From positions 1 to 25,761 of the IMG/VR virus record IMGVR_UViG_3300005095_000153: DNA of 25,761 nucleotides; one strand, given 5' to 3'. The notes beneath the pieces are model-generated. The model saw only the letters and a list, made by a program, of their open reading frames with translations, was not told the DNA's origin and made no database searches. Source of the stretch: a virus. Shown one piece after another: positions 1 through 5,556 of this stretch (the stretch's first letter is position 1; each line of letters opens with the position of its first letter). The position numbers and the translations under genes were made by a program.

Positions 1-2
1 GA

Positions 3-356
3 AAGGCGAACGGAAAGCTTGCCTATACCACATCTGAAGCTTCAGAGAAGAGTATGCTTTTAACAAAGGGGGTAGACGATATTCTTCCTTTCAAAAAGAC
101 AAAGAAAGTATGGACTCTTGAGCAACTAAAGGCACTTAAAAAAGAGGAGCTTACAGACAAATATGCAGATGTAGTTTTCGTTCTTCACACAGAGGGAGGG
201 GAGATTGTGACAAAAGAAAAAAAGGTATCTAGAAAGAACAAGAAAGGGGAAAAGAAAGTTCTTATAAAAACAAGATATACCATGGCGGACAATCTTCTTT
301 CAGCAAAGAGAAGTCTTATACAAAACAAAGGAAAGGTATTTGTAGAATACAGATAG
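3..356 (+). CDS. Partial internal-protein-like gene (5' end outside window)
   Basis: The frame is open to the left edge, so the start codon lies outside the window; the ATG at 54 is internal because readable codons continue upstream of it. The first visible residues contain YTTSEASEKS, followed by a basic beta-rich stretch ending KVFVEYR. The same pattern (FTTSEASEKS, about 35 residues, a Lys-rich strand, then a V/I-x-EY strand) occurs twice in the 549-residue protein at 11950-13599, so this is a third copy of that domain. The function is unknown. Because the longer paralogue begins with a candidate prohead-protease site, I infer a capsid-internal protein. The gene is on the plus strand and ends just before a GAAA-loop hairpin. 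It is Lys-rich and less AT-rich than the tail genes. Confidence 0.75.
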   Translation, partial: KANGKLAYTTSEASEKSMLLTKGVDDILPFKKTKKVWTLEQLKALKKEELTDKYADVVFVLHTEGGEIVTKEKKVSRKNKKGEKKVLIKTRYTMADNLLSAKRSLIQNKGKVFVEYR

Positions 357-364
357 TCTGAACA

Positions 365-380
365 GGGGGCGAAAGCCCCC
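365..380 (+). terminator. GGGGGC-GAAA-GCCCCC hairpin terminator
   Basis: A perfect 6-bp G+C stem closed by a GAAA tetraloop, 8 nt after the stop of the partial gene. No U-tract follows, so it could also be a 3'-end stability hairpin. The identical hairpin follows three other small genes in the window. Confidence 0.7.
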
Positions 381-402
381 ACCATCCAAACACAAAAACA
401 CA

Positions 403-503
403 TCTCCTAGGGCAACCTTGGCACCGTCCTTTAACGAAAGAAACTCGACCGACGCTTTGCCTGAATCGGATAAGATTTATATAAAGAACGGGCTTCCCTT
501 TAC
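403..503 (+). repeat. Dispersed ~100-bp repeat, copy 1
   Basis: One of four copies of a ~100-nt intergenic element (others at 3993-4092 plus, 13661-13760 minus, 20946-21045 plus). It begins TCTCCT, contains CTTTAACGAAAGAAACT, GACGCTTTGCCTGAATC and TTTATATAAAG, and ends in CGGGCTTCCCTTTAC. Copy 1 is nearly identical to copy 3. Copies 1 and 2 share a further ~40 nt to their left, including the GAAA-loop hairpin. The 357-645 gap around it otherwise holds the palindrome and promoter listed separately. Confidence 0.9.
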
Positions 504-518
504 AACCAATTCAACAAC

Positions 519-536
519 ATTGGTCATATGACCAAT
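519..536. promoter_or_regulatory. Perfect 18-bp palindrome, candidate operator
   Basis: ATTGGTCATATGACCAAT is its own reverse complement. Its right end overlaps the -35 region of the promoter at 536-565, the position expected for a dimeric repressor or activator. Half-sites TGACCA(A)T recur upstream of the promoters at 3530-3632 and at 10197-10209. Confidence 0.6.
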
Positions 537-565
537 TGTGCAAATATATGCCCTCGTGGTATACT
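536..565 (+). promoter_or_regulatory. Early-type promoter P1 (extended -10)
   Basis: TTGTGC, 18 nt, then TATACT preceded by CGTGG (extended -10). The block ATATATGCCCTCGTGGTAT is nearly the same as in the promoters at 3603-3632 and 3530-3559. It drives the gene at 646. A small hairpin (573-578 with 584-589) lies in the early transcribed region. Confidence 0.75.
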
Positions 566-613
566 AAAAGGAGAAAGGAAGAGCCTTTCTTAATAGAATA
601 GAGGGTGGGAGCA

Positions 614-649
614 ATGACGCAAACACCACAGTTTCAGGAGGAAACATGA
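614..649 (+). CDS. 11-residue leader ORF overlapping next start
   Basis: ATG ACG CAA... encodes MTQTPQFQEET and stops at a TGA that overlaps the ATG of the next gene (ATGA). It follows GGGTGGGAG, a possible weak ribosome site. The same 5' segment, AGAGGGTGGGAGCAATGACG, precedes the gene at 3685, where the leader reads MTQPHKLSGGQ and stays in frame with that gene. It may be a translated leader or simply conserved UTR sequence that contains an AUG. Confidence 0.35.
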   Translation: MTQTPQFQEET

Positions 650-984
650 GAAAATCACAAAAGAGAGATTTCACAAGAAAAGGGGACGCATCCATCATTG
701 CCAAGATATCATTGGATCTAAGTTGTCCGGTGGAGGAGATTGGGGAATATGTGGACATGGGCATGAAAAAGTTGGACAAAAACACAATTGCCCTTGCAAA
801 AAGGCTTGTGGAGAAGATTAAAGATGGAAAGATGGACGTTATATACACAGATGGGTGTTCAGAGTTCACTGGAGATTTTGAGTTTAAAGGAAAAAATCTA
901 GATACGTGGACTGCATACAAAGGTTCAAACAAGACCACAGTTTTTGTTTTCTATAGAGGAGAGCAAAATCCTGTAGAAGAATAG
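646..984 (+). CDS. Hypothetical early-type protein, 112 aa
   Basis: The ATG is preceded by AGGAGG at good spacing and lies downstream of P1. The product has a basic N-terminus (MRKSQKRDFTRKGD), a predicted helical middle (KKLDKNTIALAKRLVEKIKDGK) and a beta-rich C-terminal half ending in EQNPVEE. I recognise no catalytic motif and no transmembrane segment. A sampled 60-nt stretch is about 40% GC, higher than the surrounding minus-strand structural genes. With its own promoter and terminator it resembles an independent accessory (moron-like) unit. Confidence 0.8.
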   Translation: MRKSQKRDFTRKGDASIIAKISLDLSCPVEEIGEYVDMGMKKLDKNTIALAKRLVEKIKDGKMDVIYTDGCSEFTGDFEFKGKNLDTWTAYKGSNKTTVFVFYRGEQNPVEE

Positions 985-990
985 GAGAAA

Positions 991-1006
991 GGGGGCGAAA
1001 GCCCCC
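991..1006 (+). terminator. GGGGGC-GAAA-GCCCCC hairpin terminator
   Basis: Identical to the hairpin at 365-380 and placed 6 nt after the stop of the 112-residue gene. The AT-rich ATATATAT run follows. Confidence 0.7.
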
Positions 1007-1026
1007 ATATATATATTGGAGGACAT

Positions 1027-1164
1027 ATGAAGAATATAAAAGTGGGTGATTTTGTACTAGAAGAAATTGCTGAAAAGATTAGTGTATTTAACTCAAGAAA
1101 ATTTCTTATTAAAAAGGTTGTGACTAGAACCACTAAAACAAGAATAAATAAGGAAATGGAATGA
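1027..1164 (+). CDS. Small basic hypothetical protein, 45 aa
   Basis: The ATG follows GGAGG at 4-nt spacing and the frame ends in a TGA overlapping the next ATG (ATGA). The product begins MKNIKVGDFVLEEIAEKISV and ends in a very basic tail (KKVVTRTTKTRINKEME). A short KVGDFVLEE-type strand at the start may suggest a small beta fold, but I do not recognise the family. Translational coupling to the next gene and the good ribosome site support that it is real. It may be transcribed by read-through past the hairpin at 991. Confidence 0.65.
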   Translation: MKNIKVGDFVLEEIAEKISVFNSRKFLIKKVVTRTTKTRINKEME

Positions 1165-1604
1165 GAAGTAGATTATTTAATGACATGGAAGTTGATATTG
1201 ATAAATATAACATTGACACAGAACTAATAATTGAGTTCAAAAATGAGTTTGATGTTGATATGACAATGCACATTGATAAATATATATCATGTGAACATGA
1301 TGAAAAAATGGTGGAATTTGCTGAACAAAGAAATATTCCGTATAAGTTTTTATATGGTAGATTCAATATGGATGTTGCAAATATACCCCAAACATATAAA
1401 CCAAATATAAGCAGTGGTGAATTCAGGGAATTTGTTAATGAATTTAGTATAAAATCAAATAATATGGCTAATGTTGACAATGGTGTGGCTATAGTTACAA
1501 CCGACCATGCTGATGTGATGGATTATTTAGTTAATAATAATATTAGTTTTTGTGTTAGGTCTGATACTTATTCAAAAGATGTGATCTGCACAATAACACT
1601 TTAA
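1161..1604 (+). CDS. Hypothetical protein, 147 aa
   Basis: The start overlaps the stop of the upstream 45-residue gene (ATGA), with AAGGAAATGG before it. The product is acidic, with several IDKY repeats (VDIDKYNID, MHIDKYISCEHDEK). No known domain is recognised. Unlike the gene at 646 it has the low GC of the phage core. Its 3' end overlaps by 4 nt the convergent hub gene, so transcription of the two strands meets here. Confidence 0.7.
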   Translation: MRSRLFNDMEVDIDKYNIDTELIIEFKNEFDVDMTMHIDKYISCEHDEKMVEFAEQRNIPYKFLYGRFNMDVANIPQTYKPNISSGEFREFVNEFSIKSNNMANVDNGVAIVTTDHADVMDYLVNNNISFCVRSDTYSKDVICTITL

Positions 1605-2542
1605 AAACATGTCAACTCAATAGACCATTCTGTATTTCTATCAAACATATGAACTAACTTTATAATGTGATATTTTGATGTATCATTGTCCTTTATTATA
1701 TTAAAATGTTTCATTAATTTATGCTCAAACGTACCAATATCAACAAACCTAATATTATTTGAATTAAACACAGATGTTCTTGTTACACTTTTATTGAATA
1801 TTGGTGGGTTAATGTGTGCACCCCCTCCGGATGAATATGTATTGTAATAATAATCTTTTTCTTTTTTATCCCAATGGGTTGTTTTATATCCGAATGCACC
1901 ATTATTAAAAAATTTAAAAAAATCATATCTTGATCCGAATGAAACTTTATAACTACCAGTATTCAGATTTACATCAGGCATTTTATCGGTTCTATTGTAA
2001 TCCAATATCGATTTCATATTTATGACATTAAATACCCCATCTATATCCATGTATCCAATTATTGTATCATCTTCATCAACTATTTTTCTTAATGATTCAC
2101 CATGTGTTTTTGTTGATGGTGTTAAATATTCACCTTGGTTGATACTACCATTACATGTATTTATATCTATGTCACCCAATAGGGTTTTGATCATATCACA
2201 TGTTTTACCCTTTAAAAAAGTTGAATTTACTTTTGTTAATAGTTTAAATGAAGATATATCAACAAATTGTATACCCAATGTACCATTTGATTTATCAGAA
2301 CCCTCTTTTGTGCTAAACATTAATCCTGTCACAACAAATTTTCTAATTTTCTTTTTATTTTTATGGTTAAATTCTATTGATAACTCCAACGATCCACCCA
2401 ATTTAGATAGTTCATTATTTCTTTTGTTTATCTCAAGTATTAGGCTACCTCTAACAAATATATTATCAACACTTTCTGTTATTTGAGATGAAATTACACT
2501 ACTTGTTACATCGTTGCCTGCAAGCCTGAATAAGGTTCTCAT
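1601..2542 (-). CDS. Baseplate hub protein, gp27/gpD-like
   Basis: The 313-residue product starts MRTLFRLAGNDVTSSVI and has an N-terminal beta domain. It is followed by FVDISSFKLLTKVNSTFLKGKTCDMIKTLL and later GESLRKIVDEDDTIIGYMDIDG. That succession (beta barrel, 'F-x-G-x-T-x-x-D-x-I' helix, then a second barrel entry) is typical of phage hub proteins of the gp27 / late-control-D fold, which hold the spike in the centre of the baseplate. The start directly follows the stop of the neck gene (TAATAATG) behind a GGGG ribosome site, so the two are coupled. T4 gp27 is 391 residues; this one is shorter. Identification is by pattern only and a tail-completion protein is the alternative. Confidence 0.55.
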   Translation of the reverse strand: MRTLFRLAGNDVTSSVISSQITESVDNIFVRGSLILEINKRNNELSKLGGSLELSIEFNHKNKKKIRKFVVTGLMFSTKEGSDKSNGTLGIQFVDISSFKLLTKVNSTFLKGKTCDMIKTLLGDIDINTCNGSINQGEYLTPSTKTHGESLRKIVDEDDTIIGYMDIDGVFNVINMKSILDYNRTDKMPDVNLNTGSYKVSFGSRYDFFKFFNNGAFGYKTTHWDKKEKDYYYNTYSSGGGAHINPPIFNKSVTRTSVFNSNNIRFVDIGTFEHKLMKHFNIIKDNDTSKYHIIKLVHMFDRNTEWSIELTCF

Positions 2543-2544
2543 TA

Positions 2545-3279
2545 TTACCCCATAGCGAACATGGCTGGAAATGTATATCTGTTTCTAAGGATTTCTTCCA
2601 ATTTGTCCATTTCATCTTTACCCTCTGACATTATCTGATTATAGTCTATTGTGAATCCAGACGCTAATGTAACTGCACCAAATTTTATCATTGTGAAACC
2701 CCATTGATATTTAGCTTTAGCCAATGCATACTGTTTTATCCAATGATTTTGCACATATGATGGGTCGTCCATATCAACTTCAATAACAACATCTATTGCT
2801 ATTTTACTACCAAGTTTTGGTGCTGGTGTGATATGTAGAACTTTATCAATTGTCATTTCAATTAACAATCCACTACCTTTTTTACCCATCATACCGAAAT
2901 ATTGATTTGCTATTGTTAATGTTAATAAATTGAATGAGCTTGTACCTGTTCTTGTACCCAATGAGAATCTTGAGTTCATAACCATGGATTTATTGCATGC
3001 TGAGTTCCATGATGTAGCGTCATCCATTAATTTATTTCCACCAAACACATCAATAACAGATTTAACATTATCAGGCATTACTATGTCCCCAACAACTTCA
3101 TGTAATAATAATCCTCTACTTGTTGAACCTATTCCACTAACATCTATATACTCAATAATAGAATCATCTATTGCATCATCTAATTGACTTGGTGTAATTT
3201 CTTGGTCTACAATAGGATCACCTAAACCCCTTAATAGGTAGTTTATTAAATCTTCTCTTGTTTGAATTCTGTGTGCCAT
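2545..3279 (-). CDS. Neck / head-completion protein, gp13/gp14-like
   Basis: The 244-residue product begins MAHRIQTREDLINYLLRGLGDPIVD and has a helical acidic N-terminus (ITPSQLDDAIDDSIIEYID). The C-terminal part, NHWIKQYALAKAKYQWGFTMIKFG followed by DYNQIMSEGKDEMDKLEEILR, has the W..Y.LA..K...G...KF pattern of T4-type neck proteins, which seal the portal and join the tail. T4 gp13 is 309 residues and gp14 is 256; I cannot tell which is closer. It has its own late promoter (3304-3312) just after the terminator of the cassette to its right. Confidence 0.6.
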   Translation of the reverse strand: MAHRIQTREDLINYLLRGLGDPIVDQEITPSQLDDAIDDSIIEYIDVSGIGSTSRGLLLHEVVGDIVMPDNVKSVIDVFGGNKLMDDATSWNSACNKSMVMNSRFSLGTRTGTSSFNLLTLTIANQYFGMMGKKGSGLLIEMTIDKVLHITPAPKLGSKIAIDVVIEVDMDDPSYVQNHWIKQYALAKAKYQWGFTMIKFGAVTLASGFTIDYNQIMSEGKDEMDKLEEILRNRYTFPAMFAMG

Positions 3280-3303
3280 ATTTTCTCCATATGCATATTC
3301 ACA

Positions 3304-3312
3304 TATATTTAT
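3304..3312 (-). promoter_or_regulatory. Late promoter for neck/hub genes
   Basis: ATAAATATA on the minus strand, 25 nt before the neck gene ATG, matches the T4 late core TATAAATA. It lies right beside the terminator hairpin of the upstream minus-strand gene. Confidence 0.65.
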
Positions 3313-3315
3313 GGT

Positions 3316-3331
3316 GGGGGCTTTCGCCCCC
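3316..3331 (-). terminator. GGGGGC-GAAA-GCCCCC hairpin, minus strand
   Basis: On the minus strand this reads as the same 6-bp stem with GAAA loop seen at 365, 991 and 3955. It sits just after the stop of the 56-residue gene and insulates it from the neck/hub late operon. Confidence 0.7.
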
Positions 3332-3336
3332 CTCGG

Positions 3337-3507
3337 CTAGTCCGCTATTCCTGTTATGACATGTCCGCCCAATAAGAATGTTTTTAATTTGTCTCCATCC
3401 AACACCCACAAAACATGGTCTTCCGCTATTTCCAATATCTCAAATTCGCAATCCGTGGATAGTACCAAAATCGTTCCAAGAATGGTGTCTAGTGTCTTTT
3501 CATCCAT
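3337..3507 (-). CDS. Small acidic hypothetical protein, 56 aa
   Basis: A longer open frame exists, but the start MDEKTLDTILGTI is chosen because AGGAGG stands 5 nt upstream and the promoter P3 (3530-3559) lies inside the longer frame. The product is mostly beta-like (ILVLSTDCEFEILEIAEDHVLWVLDGDKLKTFLLGGHVITGIAD), perhaps a small barrel. No family is recognised. It is transcribed divergently from the gene at 3685 and ends at a GAAA-loop terminator, so it forms half of a compact two-gene early cassette. Confidence 0.7.
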   Translation of the reverse strand: MDEKTLDTILGTILVLSTDCEFEILEIAEDHVLWVLDGDKLKTFLLGGHVITGIAD

Positions 3508-3529
3508 GTGTCCTCCTAACCCATACCCT

Positions 3530-3559
3530 ATTATACCACGTGTGCATATATAATGAAAA
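3530..3559 (-). promoter_or_regulatory. Early-type promoter P3, divergent from P2
   Basis: On the minus strand: TTTTCA, 18 nt, TATAAT preceded by CACGTGG. The ATATATGCACACGTGGTAT block matches P1 and P2, and a TTGACCATT half-site lies just upstream, as in P2. Confidence 0.75.
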
Positions 3560-3604
3560 TGGTCAATCTGACCTATATTGGCGAAATACGACAAATTGAC
3601 CATT
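3558..3604. promoter_or_regulatory. Inverted repeat between divergent promoters
   Basis: AATGGTCAAT (3558-3567) and ATTGACCATT (3595-3604) are perfect 10-bp inverted arms, one at the upstream edge of each divergent promoter. The half-site is close to that of the palindrome at 519-536. This suggests one regulator controls both units. Confidence 0.55.
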
Positions 3605-3632
3605 GTGCCGATATATCCCCTCGTGGTATAAT
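3603..3632 (+). promoter_or_regulatory. Early-type promoter P2 (extended -10)
   Basis: TTGTGC, exactly 18 nt, then TATAAT preceded by CTCGTGG. It shares nearly all positions with P1. The transcript would start around AATAGAGGGTGGG, a leader also found before the gene at 646. Confidence 0.8.
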
Positions 3633-3684
3633 AGAATAGAGGGTGGGAGCAATGACGCAACCACACAAATTGTCAGGAGGACAA

Positions 3685-3948
3685 ATGAAAACAATCGCAA
3701 TAAGCTACCAACCAAACAACATTGGGAAAATCGAGAAAATCAAAGAAATCTTGGAGAACGACAAAAATTTTTCCATGGTGTTTGGGACAGAAAAGGAAAT
3801 CACAGCGGAGATTCAAACAGACAAAGATTTTGTACCAAAGGATTCCGAAGATTTCCCAATGTTGGACTGGATCGAGGAGACCCTAAGAAAAGCGTTGGGA
3901 GACCATTACGAGGACGACGGCTTCTATTCTGGAGAAATTGCTGAATAA
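3685..3948 (+). CDS. Acidic hypothetical protein, 87 aa
   Basis: The start MKTIAISYQPNN is chosen because CAGGAGGACAA stands directly before it. An in-frame upstream ATG (3652) would add MTQPHKLSGGQ. The N-terminus looks like a beta strand, then a helix (IGKIEKIKEILENDK), a strand (FSMVFGTEKEITAEIQT) and an acidic helical tail (MLDWIEETLRKALGDHYEDDG). I do not recognise the family. A sampled 60-nt stretch within it is about 48% GC against about 27% in a stretch of the hub gene, so it is compositionally unlike its neighbours and probably acquired. Confidence 0.75.
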   Translation: MKTIAISYQPNNIGKIEKIKEILENDKNFSMVFGTEKEITAEIQTDKDFVPKDSEDFPMLDWIEETLRKALGDHYEDDGFYSGEIAE

Positions 3949-3954
3949 CAAACA

Positions 3955-3970
3955 GGGGGCGAAAGCCCCC
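3955..3970 (+). terminator. GGGGGC-GAAA-GCCCCC hairpin terminator
   Basis: Same hairpin as at 365-380, 6 nt past the stop of the 87-residue gene. The ~40 nt linking it to repeat copy 2 are also nearly the same as those linking the 365 hairpin to copy 1. Confidence 0.7.
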
Positions 3971-3992
3971 ACCGTCCAAACACAAAAACACG

Positions 3993-4092
3993 TCTCCTTG
4001 ACCAACCTTGGTACTGTCCTTTAACGAAAGAAACTTGACCAACGCTTTGTTCGAATCAATAGTGGTTTATATAAAGAACGGGCTTCTCTTTG
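3993..4092 (+). repeat. Dispersed ~100-bp repeat, copy 2
   Basis: Diverged copy of the element at 403-503: TCTCCT, CCAACCTTGGTACTG, CTTTAACGAAAGAAACTTGACC, then CGCTTTGTTCGAATCAATAGTGG, TTTATATAAAGAACGGGCTTCTCTTTG. In this copy TTGACC is followed after 25 nt by GTGG-TTTATAT, the same layout as TTGACC-N25-TATAAT at P2. It lies between the plus-strand cassette and the convergent tail-tube gene. Confidence 0.85.
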
Positions 4093-4100
4093 CAATGAAT

Positions 4101-4733
4101 TTATTTGTTTTGAAATGTTGATTTGAAATTTACAGGGTCTAAATCTGTTACAGTTTTGAACCATGAATTGATTTCATCTATAACTATACCTAATTCACCA
4201 AATGGAATTTTCTTGTATAGTCTTGGATTAAGTGTCACATTAAATTCTTGTGCACTTGCTGTATCACTTCTATCAAAATCAGGATTTGTAACAGCACTTA
4301 ATACATTGCCTATTAATTTCCATCCGGCAATCGGATTTCCATTATTATCATATTGAATAAGTTTTGCATCAAATGGATAAGTATTTGTTATTAGTTTACC
4401 ACATTCATCATGATATGACTGTAAATCCAACAATGTCATAAAGATATCATGTGCCAATTGATTAGCTGAATTTAAAAATGTTAAATCAACTGTTCCATAA
4501 TTTCTTTTTCCAACTTTTTTGTAAACTATACCATCAATTTCTGTTTCAGTCAAGTCAACTTCATTGTCTGGTAAAGGCACTGTTTTACACAGCATCATTG
4601 CTCTTTGTAATTGATTGAAATCAATAGGTATCTTTAATCCAGCCATTACTCCAGCTAGTCCGTCTATTGATATATCAAATGCATTGGGTCTTAAACCCTC
4701 ACCGAATTCATTATCGAAACCGTTTGTGCACAT
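4101..4733 (-). CDS. Tail-tube-fold protein (gp19/gp54-like)
   Basis: The 210-residue product starts after AGGAGG at MCTNGFDNEFGEGLRPNAFDISI. It continues through CKTVPLPDNEVDLTE, YKKVGKRNYGTVDLTFLN and LQSYHDE to an IQYDNNGNPIAGWKLIGNVLSAV...FDRSDTASAQEFNVTL segment. This order (R-P-N-x-F-x-I, 'CKxxxLP', T-F-x-N, a final E-F-x-V-T-L strand) follows T4 gp19, which stacks as the inner tail tube. The same fold is used in the tube-initiating proteins gp54 and gp48. Since it is placed with baseplate genes rather than beside the sheath, gp54 is a fair alternative. A late promoter lies 40 nt upstream. Confidence 0.65.
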   Translation of the reverse strand: MCTNGFDNEFGEGLRPNAFDISIDGLAGVMAGLKIPIDFNQLQRAMMLCKTVPLPDNEVDLTETEIDGIVYKKVGKRNYGTVDLTFLNSANQLAHDIFMTLLDLQSYHDECGKLITNTYPFDAKLIQYDNNGNPIAGWKLIGNVLSAVTNPDFDRSDTASAQEFNVTLNPRLYKKIPFGELGIVIDEINSWFKTVTDLDPVNFKSTFQNK

Positions 4734-4772
4734 ATTTCCTCCTTTTGGTATAAACCAATTAAAATCTACAAC

Positions 4773-4779
4773 TATTTAT
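4773..4779 (-). promoter_or_regulatory. Late promoter for tail-tube-fold gene
   Basis: ATAAATA on the minus strand, overlapping the TAA stop of the gene to its right (CCATAAATAG). Confidence 0.6.
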
Positions 4780-5555
4780 GGTATCCACGTCAGACAAGAA
4801 TAAAATGAATTGTAGAAATCCGCTTTATCTATAGCCATCTGATATGTTATTCCGGATAATTCAGCCAATGTATATAAATTACCCGTATATTCATTTGGTT
4901 GGAATGCAATATCACCACAATCCATTCTCATTTTGACCTCATTACAGATCATCGCACTGTGCGTGAACTCATGTGTATTACCTATATTATATTCACTAAT
5001 TATGTAGTTTGAATAAATTATAAATAAAACACCAAGGGGTCTTATCTCATTAAGTATCATTTCCACTGTGGATAAATCCGATCCATTTGACTTAAATAAA
5101 TATATATTTGGTACAACAGTGGTTTGATCCCCCAATAATGTGGTTAGATTTGGTTTTATCTTTATCCCTATCTTTTTTAGTACATCATTGTCGGAATATA
5201 TTGTATCTATTGAATAATCTCCGATCAAATATCTATAGAAATTTGACACATTAAATGTACCTCTGGCTCCATCATAGTCCGATGACATAGTAATAAATTG
5301 TGATATATAATTACCCAATATCTCTTTACTTGAATCAGGCAATTTAAGTTTATTTACCTCTTCAAGTTCCTTTATATCCATGCTGTTTAATATTTCATCA
5401 AAATTTGTTATCATTTCAATTGGAGATATACCACCTTCACTGTATTTTTTCTCTTGCATTATATCAAGAAATATTTTTATTATTTCAATAAAGTTTTTAC
5501 TTGCATTATTTGGTATTGCACTGTCTATTATTTCAGAAACCCATTTTTTATTCAT
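4776..5555 (-). CDS. Putative baseplate wedge component, 259 aa
   Basis: The start MNKKWVSEIIDSAIP is preceded by GGAG at 6 nt and lies 1 nt after the stop of the gp6-like gene (TAATATG), so the two are coupled. The N-terminal 100 residues are helical. A mixed region follows with NVSNFYRYLIGDYS and an IRPLGVLFIIYSN strand reminiscent of the 'PxGxxxxi' stretch in tail protein I / wedge proteins. The position directly after a gp6/J homologue is where contractile-tail systems usually place a second wedge protein (gp7- or gpI-type). I see no catalytic motif. The role is inferred mainly from context. Confidence 0.5.
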   Translation of the reverse strand: MNKKWVSEIIDSAIPNNASKNFIEIIKIFLDIMQEKKYSEGGISPIEMITNFDEILNSMDIKELEEVNKLKLPDSSKEILGNYISQFITMSSDYDGARGTFNVSNFYRYLIGDYSIDTIYSDNDVLKKIGIKIKPNLTTLLGDQTTVVPNIYLFKSNGSDLSTVEMILNEIRPLGVLFIIYSNYIISEYNIGNTHEFTHSAMICNEVKMRMDCGDIAFQPNEYTGNLYTLAELSGITYQMAIDKADFYNSFYSCLTWIP

Positions 5556-5556
5556 A

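Noticed and set aside
403-503. Repeat as a tRNA or other folded ncRNA gene
   Set aside because: No cloverleaf or T-loop pattern is seen, and the best long-range stem (CCTTTA with TAAAGG) has uncompensated mismatches among the four copies.
2022-2486. 154-codon plus-strand open frame
   Set aside because: Antisense of the hub gene with Pro/Ser/Leu-rich nonsense composition and no ribosome site.
3603-3944. 113-codon plus-strand frame overlapping the 87-aa gene
   Set aside because: Different frame, starts within the promoter, no ribosome site and an atypical composition; the frame at 3685 has the Shine-Dalgarno.
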